From the NCBI GenBank assembly GCA_023390155.1, contig JAEWDJ010000067.1, forward strand, positions 1 to 6,707: DNA of 6,707 nt, read 5' to 3'. The translations under genes and the position numbers were made by a program. Below the pieces are notes generated by a model that saw only the letters and a list, made by a program, of their open reading frames with translations, was not told the DNA's origin and did not search any database. This DNA is from Actinomycetes bacterium. GTDB lineage: Bacteria; Actinomycetota; Actinomycetes; Actinomycetales; Microbacteriaceae. Below, piece by piece: positions 1 to 6,357 of the stretch (its first letter is position 1; every line of letters starts with the position of its first letter).

Positions 1-1083
1 GTTGGGCACGGCCTCCGGGTCCGTGGCCGTGACGACGGCTCCGGCCTCCGCGAGCCGCACGGCGACATCGAGTGCCGGTGAGTCGCGGATGTCGTCGGAG
101 TGGGGCTTGAAGGCGAGTCCCAGCACCGCGACACGCAGCCCCGAGAGCTCGCCCGCCTCCTCGCGGACGAGGTCGACGACGCGGTCGCGACGCCGCAGGT
201 TGATCTTGTCCACCTCGACCAGGAACTCGACGGCGTCGCCGCGGCCCAGCTCCCGGGCGCGGGCGGTGAAGGCGCGGATGTCCTTGGGCAGGCAGCCGCC
301 GCCGAACCCGACGCCGGCGTTGAGGAACCGGCGGCCGATGCGGGCGTCGTGGCCGATGGCGTCGGCGAGGCGGGTCACATCCGCCCCGGTCACCTCCGCG
401 ATCTCGGCCATCGCGTTGATGAACGAGATCTTGGTCGCGAGAAAGGCGTTCGCCGCCACCTTCACGAGCTCGGCGGTCGCGTAGTCCGTCACGATCACCG
501 GTGTGCCGGCCGCCACTGCCTTCGCATAGACCTCGTTCAGGATGCCGGCGGCCCGCTCCCCCGCCTCGCCGGCCGGGACGCCGTAGACCAGGCGGTCGGG
601 GCTCACCGTGTCCTGCACGGCGAAGCCCTCGCGCAGGAACTCGGGGTTCCAGGTGAGCGTCACCTCCGGTGCGCGGTCGGCGACGAGCTCGGCCAGCCGG
701 CCGGCGGTGCCCACGGGAACTGTGCTCTTGCCGACGAGCACGTCGCCCGGCTTCACGTGCTCCAGCAGGGTGCTGAACGCGGCGTCCACGAAGCGGAGGT
801 CGGCGGCGTCGCCGTCGGCGCTCTGCGGGGTGCCGACGGCGACGAAGTGCACGTCGGCCCCTTCGGCCGCGGAGAAGTCCGTGGTGAAGCGCAGCCGGCC
901 GCTGGCGGTGGCGGAGGTCAGCACCTCCGGCAGGCCCGGCTCGAAGAACGGCGCCCGGCCCGCCGAGAGCTCGGCGATCTTGGCCTCGTCCACGTCGATG
1001 CCGACCACCTCATGGCCGAGATCGGCCATCGATGCGGCGTGCACCGCGCCCAGATAGCCGCAACCGATCACGGAAATACGCAT
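1..1083 (-). CDS. ugd: UDP-glucose 6-dehydrogenase (C-terminus cut off by window edge)
   Basis: Cytosolic enzyme that oxidises UDP-glucose to UDP-glucuronate with two NAD+, feeding cell-envelope or exopolysaccharide synthesis. The 361 visible residues read without a stop to the window edge; the family is usually about 430-450 aa, so roughly 75-85 residues are missing. Visible motifs: N-terminal Rossmann GxGxxG (GCGYLG, residues 7-12), GTP (85-87), STVPVGT (120-126), NPEFLREG with the conserved Glu148, the central helix AELVKVAANAF with Lys208 and Asn212, and the active-site loop GGGCLPKD with catalytic Cys264 and Asp268. A C-terminal domain starts near SGLRVAVLGLAFKP (314-327). The ATG start is preceded by an AAGAGG ribosome binding site. 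The gene begins 30 bases after thymidine kinase with no evident promoter between, so co-transcription is plausible. A related NDP-sugar dehydrogenase (for example GDP-mannose) cannot be fully excluded, but the motif set favours UDP-glucose. Confidence 0.93.
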   Translation of the reverse strand, partial: MRISVIGCGYLGAVHAASMADLGHEVVGIDVDEAKIAELSAGRAPFFEPGLPEVLTSATASGRLRFTTDFSAAEGADVHFVAVGTPQSADGDAADLRFVDAAFSTLLEHVKPGDVLVGKSTVPVGTAGRLAELVADRAPEVTLTWNPEFLREGFAVQDTVSPDRLVYGVPAGEAGERAAGILNEVYAKAVAAGTPVIVTDYATAELVKVAANAFLATKISFINAMAEIAEVTGADVTRLADAIGHDARIGRRFLNAGVGFGGGCLPKDIRAFTARARELGRGDAVEFLVEVDKINLRRRDRVVDLVREEAGELSGLRVAVLGLAFKPHSDDIRDSPALDVAVRLAEAGAVVTATDPEAVPN

Positions 1084-1113
1084 GTCGCCTCTTCTCGCCG
1101 CGCGTGCGGCCGT

Positions 1114-1791
1114 TCAGGTGAAATCAGGGTCGGGTTCGCTGTCGTACGCGGTGGCCGAGGTTCCAACAGGCCAGTGCCGGCGGCCGTTGTTGAGCACGCC
1201 GCGGCTCTCCTGCAGGTAGCAGTTGCCGCAGAGGGACTCGTAGGCGACGTCGACGCCGTCGATCGCGACCTGTGCTCCGTCGAACACGAAGACGCCGTCG
1301 ACCGTGCGGGCGTTGAAGATCGCCTTGCGGCCGCACCGGCAGATCGTCTTCAGCTCCTCGAGGCTGTGCGCCACCTCCAGGAGGCGCCGGCTGCCCGGGA
1401 ACGCCACGGTCTGGAAGTCGGTGCGGATACCGTAGGCGAGCACCGGGATGTCCTCGAGCAGGGCGATCCGCAGGAGGTCGTCGATCTGGGTCTCGGTGAG
1501 GAACTGAGCCTCGTCGACCAGGAGCGCGCTGACGTCGCGGGCGAACCGCTTGACCGTCCGCTCGCGGTGCTGCTGGAACTTGCCGTACGCGTCCGTCTCG
1601 GGGGCGATCAGGAAGTCGACGTCACGGGTCACGCCCAGTCGCGACAGGATGCCCATGTCGCCCTTGGTGTCGATCGCGGGCTTCGCGAGCAGCACCCGGT
1701 GACCGCGCTCCTCGTAGTTGTAGGCCGCCTGCAGCATCGCCGTGCTCTTGCCGCTGTTCATCGCGCCGTAGCGGAAATACAGTTTTGCCAC
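1114..1791 (-). CDS. tdk: Thymidine kinase (type II, zinc-binding)
   Basis: Salvage enzyme that phosphorylates thymidine to dTMP with ATP in the cytosol. The 225 aa length is typical for, or slightly above, the bacterial type II family. The P-loop GAMNSGKS spans residues 9-16. The Walker B/catalytic block DEAQF is at 93-97, with Glu94 as the expected general base. The four zinc-ligand cysteines are in two pairs, C151/C153 (CRCGRKA) and C188/C191 (CGNC), flanking the lasso loop that closes over the nucleoside. The start is GTG, giving an N-terminus (AKLYFRYGAMNSGKS) that places the P-loop where the family has it, and an AGGA element lies 7 bases upstream. The last ~20 residues are a polar, acidic tail that is probably disordered. 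The gene starts 28 bases after the response regulator stop and may be the distal part of that transcript; a functional link to it is not evident. Confidence 0.96.
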   Translation of the reverse strand: MAKLYFRYGAMNSGKSTAMLQAAYNYEERGHRVLLAKPAIDTKGDMGILSRLGVTRDVDFLIAPETDAYGKFQQHRERTVKRFARDVSALLVDEAQFLTETQIDDLLRIALLEDIPVLAYGIRTDFQTVAFPGSRRLLEVAHSLEELKTICRCGRKAIFNARTVDGVFVFDGAQVAIDGVDVAYESLCGNCYLQESRGVLNNGRRHWPVGTSATAYDSEPDPDFT

Positions 1792-1798
1792 GCGTCGA

Positions 1799-1802
1799 TC
1801 CT
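1799..1802 (-). promoter_or_regulatory. Ribosome binding site of tdk
   Basis: AGGA seven bases before the GTG start. It supports choosing GTG at 1791 rather than a later in-frame ATG, which would cut into the P-loop. Confidence 0.6.
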
Positions 1803-1819
1803 AGACGGCGCCGGGCGGG

Positions 1820-2482
1820 TCAGGTGAGGTAACCGTCTTCGGCGGCGCGGCGAATGAGGTCGGCGCGGGAGCTCGTCGGCCGGCCGGCCTTGCCGTACTT
1901 CTCGCGCACACGGCGCAGGTAGGTCTTGGCCGTCTCGTACTGGACGTTCATAGCCGTGGCCACCTCGGAGGTCGTGCGACCGTCGGCGTAGAGCACGAGC
2001 GCCTGACGCTCGCCGTCGCTCAGCTTCGGCCGCGCCGCCTCGGGGATGATCGGGCGCGGACGCCACGCGGGCTCGCGCCGGTCGCCGTCGCGTCCGACGG
2101 CGGCGAGCGCGGCGGCGAGCAGCTCGTTCATCGGCTGCGATTTGGTCACGTAGGCGACGGCGCCGGCGGCGAGCGCGGCGGCGCGGTCCTCCTGGGTGGC
2201 GACCGCGCTGAGGACGACGACCTTCGCACCCGCGGCGCGGCAGGTGCGTACGCGCGCACCGATCGAGACGGACTCGCGCAGCTGGAGGTCCATGATGACG
2301 AGGTCGGTCGGGAACGCGTCGCTGTGCACCAGCTCGATCCAGCTGCCCGCCCGCAGGACGAGGTCGAACTCGGGGGCGTTGCGCTCGATCCAGCTGGCGA
2401 GGCTGTCCAGCAGGATCTCGTGGTCGTCGAGGATCGCGAGCCGCGCGGGGGCGGGGACGGCGGAGGCGGGGGTGGTGCTCAT
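1820..2482 (-). CDS. NarL/LuxR-family two-component response regulator
   Basis: A 220 aa cytoplasmic DNA-binding regulator. The receiver domain (about residues 14-130) has the acidic pair Asp19-Asp20, the phosphoacceptor Asp65 (VIMDLQL), the switch Ser92 (VLSAVA) and the conserved Lys114 (YVTKS). All canonical residues are present, so it should be phosphorylatable. The C-terminal LuxR-type helix-turn-helix spans about 153-218, with LSDGERQAL opening the domain, TSEVATAMNV as the first helices and ETAKTYLRRVREKYG as the recognition helix region. The ATG overlaps the stop of the preceding kinase-like gene by four bases (ATGA), with GGAAG nine bases upstream, so translation is probably coupled. 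The partner kinase is most likely the histidine kinase two genes upstream. The target genes are unknown; autoregulation through the repeats ahead of the operon is possible but unproven. Confidence 0.93.
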   Translation of the reverse strand: MSTTPASAVPAPARLAILDDHEILLDSLASWIERNAPEFDLVLRAGSWIELVHSDAFPTDLVIMDLQLRESVSIGARVRTCRAAGAKVVVLSAVATQEDRAAALAAGAVAYVTKSQPMNELLAAALAAVGRDGDRREPAWRPRPIIPEAARPKLSDGERQALVLYADGRTTSEVATAMNVQYETAKTYLRRVREKYGKAGRPTSSRADLIRRAAEDGYLT

Positions 2483-3699
2483 GATCGGCTGCTTCCAGGG
2501 TAGGCGAATCGGAGCGTCAGCCCGCCCGCACGCACGCGCATGCCGGTCTCCATCGAGACGGAGCGGAGGGCGCTGAGGTACGGGACGAGTTCGCGCCGGA
2601 GGTCGCGCCGCGGCTGCCGCACGCGGGCGGTCAGGACGAAGGCGGGATGGTCGGGCTGGGAGACCTCGATGCGCACGCTCGACGCGTCGAGTCCGGGTGT
2701 CTCGGCGAGGGTGGCGAGCAGGGCGGTCACGATGGCCCGCTGCTCCTCGCTGAGGACGCGATCCAGCCGGTCCGGGTCGTGGACGCGCCCGCCCGTCGCA
2801 CCCGCGCGTCCGGGGTCGCGCGCGGTCAGCGCCTGCTCGAGCGTCTCGTCGAGCCAGGTGCGCTCGACCGACGACACCGCGAGGGCGCGGAGCCCGGCCG
2901 CGAGAGCGGCGGCCCGATCCCGGTCGGCGGGCGTGATCTCGCCGCGCTCCAGGAGGCCGGTGAGGAAGGGCACGGCGTCCTGCTGCAGGGCCGCGGCACC
3001 CTCCTGCGCGACCATCCGCCGCGCGACCTGCTGGAGTTCGCTCTCGAGTCGCTGCTTGCCCTCCCGCGCGACCTCCCGCCAGCGCAGGGTCTCGCCCGTC
3101 ATCGTCCAGGCGTAGCCCGCGCCGCCGGCGGCGAGGGCCAGGACGGGCGTGGCGGCGACGGTGGCATAGACGACCGGTCCGGTGCTGATGACGAGGGAGG
3201 CGGACTGCATGGCGGCGAGCACGCCGACGATGACCGCGACGGCGACCGCGACGGCCAGCACCTCGAGCACCGGCCGGTAGAGCGGCATGGCGATCAGGAG
3301 GAGCGCGACGGCGATCTGCCCCCAGTCGTCCTGGATGCGTTCGTTGCCGCCCCACACCGCGGCCGAGAACAGGACGGCGGCGACGGTCGCCATTCCGATG
3401 ACGGCGATGTGCGACCACCGGCCGAAGGGGGCGAGCCCCGGGTGCGTGCGGACCGTCGCGATCAGCACGGCGACGGCGAGCACCGCGATCGCGGCGATCG
3501 CCAAGCCCGTGGAGCGGAGCTGCGCGTGGTGCCAGAGGGTGGAGGCGATGGCGTACCCGATCGCGGTGGCGCCGATGAGCGGCACCAGCAGCCAGGCGGA
3601 CTGCACGCCGAGCGGGTCGAGCCGCTGCGGCGTGCGTTCGACGGGCACCGAGCGCAGCCGCACGATCGTGTCGGTCGCGACGCTCCGCGCCGTGCTCAT
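2479..3699 (-). CDS. Degenerate histidine kinase-like membrane protein
   Basis: A 406 aa protein in the middle of a two-component operon. The N-terminal half (about 33-200) has around six hydrophobic segments, such as AWLLVPLIGATAIGYAIAS and a very Val/Ala-rich stretch near 145-162. A charged helical region follows (about 204-285). It resembles the dimerisation/phosphoacceptor region of NarX/DesK-type kinases, but at the expected His-Asp position it reads QQDAVPFL, with Gln240 before Asp241. The remaining ~120 residues show no N-box Asn, no DxGxG box and no GLG box, so ATP binding is not supported. The start is ATG with a strong GGAGGAGG ribosome binding site; it overlaps the upstream kinase stop by four bases (ATGA), and its own stop overlaps the regulator start likewise. 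I infer a pseudokinase-like sensor or modulator partnering the intact kinase. Alternatively it is a divergent kinase with unrecognised motifs. Confidence 0.8.
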   Translation of the reverse strand: MSTARSVATDTIVRLRSVPVERTPQRLDPLGVQSAWLLVPLIGATAIGYAIASTLWHHAQLRSTGLAIAAIAVLAVAVLIATVRTHPGLAPFGRWSHIAVIGMATVAAVLFSAAVWGGNERIQDDWGQIAVALLLIAMPLYRPVLEVLAVAVAVAVIVGVLAAMQSASLVISTGPVVYATVAATPVLALAAGGAGYAWTMTGETLRWREVAREGKQRLESELQQVARRMVAQEGAAALQQDAVPFLTGLLERGEITPADRDRAAALAAGLRALAVSSVERTWLDETLEQALTARDPGRAGATGGRVHDPDRLDRVLSEEQRAIVTALLATLAETPGLDASSVRIEVSQPDHPAFVLTARVRQPRRDLRRELVPYLSALRSVSMETGMRVRAGGLTLRFAYPGSSRS

Positions 3700-4916
3700 G
3701 CGGCCTCCTCCGCCGCACAGGGCACGACCATGATCACGGTCGTGCCGACGTCTTCGCTCGAGTACACCGTCACCGTCCCGCCCACGCGCGAGATGCGGTC
3801 GTGCACGGACTGCCGGAGCCCGAGCCGATCCGTCCCGGTGGCATCCGGCGAGAACCCGCGGCCGCCGTCGACGACCATCACCGAGACTGAGTCGTCGCAC
3901 ACGCTGAGCGCGACTTCGGCGGTCGCGCTCCCGGAGTGCCGGATGACGTTGACCAGGCACTGTCGCACCGCGAGCCCCACGGCGCGGAGCGTGGCGTCGT
4001 CGAGCCGCGCGACACAGGAGCGGTCGCCCGACACGTCGACCGCGAGCCCCTCGTCGCGCGCATCCTCGATCGCCCGGTGCAGATCGCTGCGGTACCAGGG
4101 GTCGTCGCCGGCGCCGCGGGAGGCGGTCGTCGACGGGGAGGTCGAGAGCGAGGGGAACCCGTCGTCGAGGGCGGCGAGGTCGGCCGCGATGCGTTCGCGC
4201 AGCCGCGGGGCGAGCGGACCGGTGTCCGCCCGGGACACGGCGAGCAGGTCGCTGAGCACCGTGTCGTGCGTGTCGGCCGCGACGTCCGCTGCGAGCGTTC
4301 GCCGCAGCTCGACCAGCCGCACCTCCCGCACCGCGCGATGGAGGGCCGCCTGCGTGCGACCGCGCGAGCCGCGCGTGAGGCCGTCGAACGCCAGCACTCC
4401 CACGAGCAGGAGGTAGGCCCCCAGCGAGATCGCGTCGGTCGTGAACGTCCGACCGGTGGTGACGGCGGCCAGCAGCACGGCCGTCTCGGCGAGCGCGAAG
4501 CCGAGCGACGCCCACAGGATGCCCGCGAGCGCGCCCGTCCCCGTGCCGCCGACCAGGGTCATCGCGACCACGGGCAGCGCCACCACGAAGAGGTCGGTGT
4601 CGCGGTAGGCCGGCGTCGCGACGAAGATCGCCACGACGTAGCAATAGGTGCAGAGGGTGCCCACGACGAGGTAGGCGATTGTCAGGCCGACCGTGCGTCC
4701 GCGTGCGAGGAGGGCGAGCACCGCGAGCAGGGCGACCATCGGGAGCAGCATCGAGAGCGTGAGCCAGGAGACGCCGTTGACGCCCTGCGCGAAGCCGGAG
4801 ACGATCACGTTCACAACCGCCGCCGCGAGGCAGACCAGCCCGGCCCAGCGGGCCGCCGTCGCGAGGGCCCGTGAGTTGGCGGCCCGCGAGAGATGGGTGG
4901 GCAGGCCGAGCGACAC
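3696..4916 (-). CDS. Membrane sensor histidine kinase (HisKA_3/HATPase_c type)
   Basis: A 406 aa inner-membrane sensor kinase. About five or six hydrophobic segments occupy residues 22-180, with almost no extracytoplasmic domain, so the signal is probably sensed in or at the membrane. A coiled helix (about 190-215) leads to the dimerisation/phosphoacceptor motif ADTHDTVLSDLL with His217-Asp218. The ATP-binding domain follows: N-box RQCLVNVIRHSG with Asn323, G1 box DGGRGF (350-355), G2 region RLGLRQSV (364-371) and GTT (391-393). The usual N-box Glu four residues before Asn323 is Gln319. A polar Ser/Thr-rich linker lies at about 252-270. The start is GTG with AAAGGG five bases upstream; no in-frame ATG or GTG precedes it back to the upstream gene region I checked. 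It is the first gene of the operon and presumably phosphorylates the response regulator two genes downstream. Confidence 0.92.
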   Translation of the reverse strand: MSLGLPTHLSRAANSRALATAARWAGLVCLAAAVVNVIVSGFAQGVNGVSWLTLSMLLPMVALLAVLALLARGRTVGLTIAYLVVGTLCTYCYVVAIFVATPAYRDTDLFVVALPVVAMTLVGGTGTGALAGILWASLGFALAETAVLLAAVTTGRTFTTDAISLGAYLLLVGVLAFDGLTRGSRGRTQAALHRAVREVRLVELRRTLAADVAADTHDTVLSDLLAVSRADTGPLAPRLRERIAADLAALDDGFPSLSTSPSTTASRGAGDDPWYRSDLHRAIEDARDEGLAVDVSGDRSCVARLDDATLRAVGLAVRQCLVNVIRHSGSATAEVALSVCDDSVSVMVVDGGRGFSPDATGTDRLGLRQSVHDRISRVGGTVTVYSSEDVGTTVIMVVPCAAEEAA

Positions 4917-4921
4917 GCGTA

Positions 4922-4927
4922 CCCTTT
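4922..4927 (-). promoter_or_regulatory. Ribosome binding site of the histidine kinase
   Basis: AAAGGG five bases before the GTG at 4916. It supports that GTG as the translation start of the first gene in the cassette. Confidence 0.55.
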
Positions 4928-4987
4928 CGAGCGGACAGACGATCCGGCAACGGCCGGAGGGGCCGGTTCGTCCCGACTCCCTGGGGA

Positions 4988-5016
4988 ATTATGGCATCAC
5001 TCGGACCCCACGTGTA
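4988..5016 (-). promoter_or_regulatory. Putative extended -10 promoter of the two-component operon
   Basis: On the minus strand CATAAT (4988-4993) matches five of six positions of TATAAT. It is directly preceded by TGC, the TGN of an extended -10, in otherwise very GC-rich DNA. At a 17-base spacing the -35 position (5011-5016) reads TACACG, a poor match, which would suit an activator-dependent promoter. Transcription would start near 4980-4982, leaving a leader of roughly 65 bases. Confidence 0.45.
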
Positions 5017-5044
5017 CCCCGCATCGAGGTGCCGGTTGTACCCC
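5013..5044 (-). repeat. Direct repeat GGGGTACA, possible regulator operator
   Basis: Two identical 8-base copies of GGGGTACA on the minus strand (5013-5020 and 5037-5044), 24 bases apart start to start. The promoter-proximal copy overlaps the predicted -35 position. A related GGGGTCC lies at 5003-5009. Same-orientation repeats at a fixed distance just upstream of a promoter fit a binding site for a dimeric activator, with the operon's own response regulator the obvious candidate. The assignment is inference. Confidence 0.4.
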
Positions 5045-5063
5045 ATTCGCTCTCCCCCGTCAT

Positions 5064-5081
5064 CCCGCGTTCCCCCGCGGG
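5064..5081 (-). terminator. GC hairpin after the radical SAM gene, weak terminator candidate
   Basis: CCCGCG and CGCGGG form a perfect 6-bp stem around a 6-base loop, 18 bases past the radical SAM stop codon. No run of T follows on the minus strand, so it is not a canonical intrinsic terminator. It may still slow or end transcription between the two units. Confidence 0.3.
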
Positions 5082-5098
5082 CTCCTCGCATGCTCGTG

Positions 5099-6355
5099 TC
5101 AGAACAGCGTCGGCTGCATCCCCAGCGCCAGCAACGACGCCCCCACCAGCGATTCGGCATCCGGCGCGGCCTCCGGCGCCGCTCCCGACCCGCCGTCACC
5201 GACCGCCGTCGACCCCGGCCCGGCACCACCCGCCGGCCCGACGCCACCGGCACCGCGCACACGGCCGGCACCAGCACCAGGACCAGCACTAGGACCGGCA
5301 CCCCCGCCCGCCGGCCGCCCCACGACCCGCCGCTCCCCTTCGTCGTCTCGCAGCATCCCGAGCGCCGACGAGCGCACGCCCCCGGTCGTCGGGTCCTCCT
5401 CGCCGCGCTGCAGACCGTGCGCCCGGATCAGCGGCTTGATGCGCGCCGCCAGCCACTTGCGGTACTCCGCCGGGGCGTACGTGCCGCGCCCGTACATGCT
5501 GCGATAGCGCGGCAGCAGCTCGGGATGCTCGCGACCGAGCCAGAGGTAGTACCACTCCTTGACGCCCGGCTTCAGGTGGAGCGCGGTGTAGAGCACCGAG
5601 GTCGCACCCGCCTCCTTCGCCTGGCGGAGCGCCTCGTCCAGGTGGGCCCGGGTGTCGGTCAGGTAGGGGAGGATCGGCATCAGGAAGACGGAGCAGTCCA
5701 GCCCGTGCTCGCGCACCGCGGTCACCGTGGCGAGCCGCGCCTTCGTCGTCGGGGTGCCCGGCTCGACGGACTGCTGGAGCTCGTCGTCGTAGACCGCGAT
5801 GGACATCGCCAGGTCGACCGGCACCTTCTTGGCCGCGTCGGCGAGCCGGTCGAGATCGCGTCGCAGCAATGAGCCCTTGGTCAGGATGCTGAACGGCGTG
5901 CCCGTGTCGGTCAGCGCGTCGATGATGCCGGGCATGAGGGCGTAGCGCCCCTCCGCCCGCTGATACGGGTCGGTGTTGGTGCCGAGCGCGACGGGATGGT
6001 GACCCCAGCTCGGCCGCGAGAGCTCGCGGCGCAGCACGTCGGCCACGTTGACCTTGACGATGATCTCCTGGTCGAAGTCTTTGCCCTGGTCGAGCTCGAG
6101 GTAGCTGTGCGTGGGGCGCGCGAAGCAGTACACGCACGCGTGCGAGCACCCCCGATACGGATTGATCGTCCAGCCGAACGGCATGGGACCGCCCCCGCCG
6201 GGGATCTTGTTGAGCGCCGACTTCGCGAGCACCTCGTGAAACGTGATGCCCGCGAAGTCGGGCGTGCGCACCGAGCGCACGAGGTTGTTGAGCCGCGCGA
6301 GCCCGGGCAGCGTGGACGACGCCTCCGTCGTCAGTTCTTGCCCGCTCCATCTCAT
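5099..6355 (-). CDS. Radical SAM protein, spore photoproduct lyase/Rv2578c-like, with long disordered tail
   Basis: A 418 aa iron-sulfur enzyme. The radical SAM cluster motif CxxxCxxC is at Cys70, Cys74 and Cys77 (GCSHACVYCFAR), inside the block NPYRGC typical of the SplB-like/Rv2578c group. The fold follows with TNTDPYQ (127-132), FSILTKG (155-161) and MPILPYLTD (226-234), all conserved-looking family blocks. The catalytic core ends near residue 320. A charged stretch and then about 50 residues dominated by Gly, Ala and Pro (about 346-398) lead to a final conserved-looking segment, SLVGASLLALGMQPTLF. The terminal QPTLF resembles a beta-clamp binding pentapeptide. The ATG start has no clear Shine-Dalgarno and lies six bases after a possible -10, suggesting a leaderless mRNA. 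A perfect LexA-type operator sits immediately upstream. The family's reaction is not settled; a role in DNA repair is inferred from the operator and the SplB relationship. Confidence 0.9.
   Translation of the reverse strand: MRWSGQELTTEASSTLPGLARLNNLVRSVRTPDFAGITFHEVLAKSALNKIPGGGGPMPFGWTINPYRGCSHACVYCFARPTHSYLELDQGKDFDQEIIVKVNVADVLRRELSRPSWGHHPVALGTNTDPYQRAEGRYALMPGIIDALTDTGTPFSILTKGSLLRRDLDRLADAAKKVPVDLAMSIAVYDDELQQSVEPGTPTTKARLATVTAVREHGLDCSVFLMPILPYLTDTRAHLDEALRQAKEAGATSVLYTALHLKPGVKEWYYLWLGREHPELLPRYRSMYGRGTYAPAEYRKWLAARIKPLIRAHGLQRGEEDPTTGGVRSSALGMLRDDEGERRVVGRPAGGGAGPSAGPGAGAGRVRGAGGVGPAGGAGPGSTAVGDGGSGAAPEAAPDAESLVGASLLALGMQPTLF
5273..5296 (-). repeat. 12-bp imperfect tandem repeat in the radical SAM linker
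   Basis: Two adjacent 12-base units with one mismatch encode part of the Gly/Ala/Pro linker (a GPxA-type four-residue repeat). The stretch uses T-ending codons (GGT, CCT, AGT, GCT) one after another, unlike the G/C-ending codons around it. Confidence 0.6.
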
Positions 6356-6357
6356 GA

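Larger units (their letters stand above)
4917..5098. other. Intergenic control region ahead of the two-component operon
   Basis: The largest gap without a gene in the window (182 bases), between the radical SAM stop and the kinase start. From upstream to downstream on the minus strand it holds a small GC hairpin, two copies of GGGGTACA, an AT-rich extended -10 promoter and a leader of about 65 bases that ends in the kinase ribosome binding site. The leader contains a short 5-bp hairpin (4951-4965). I see no open reading frame of convincing quality here. Confidence 0.6.

Noticed and set aside
100..1827. Long plus-strand open frame of 575 codons opposite tdk and ugd
   Set aside because: It lies antisense to two confidently identified enzymes, has an Arg/Gly/Ala/His-rich composition without recognisable motifs, and is explained by high GC content suppressing stop codons.
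2647..4416. Plus-strand open frame of 589 codons opposite the two membrane sensor genes
   Set aside because: It is a mirror of real coding sequence, with low-complexity Arg/Gly/Asp composition and no membrane or enzyme motif.
4951..4965. Small hairpin in the kinase leader as a riboswitch or attenuator
   Set aside because: It is only a 5-bp stem in very GC-rich DNA, with no alternative pairing partner or conserved aptamer core that I can recognise.
2479..5301. Minus-strand frame continuing far upstream of the degenerate kinase start (940 codons)
   Set aside because: Upstream of 3699 this frame overlaps the intact histidine kinase in another phase and becomes Arg/Gly-rich; the ATG at 3699 has a strong ribosome binding site and an ATGA overlap.
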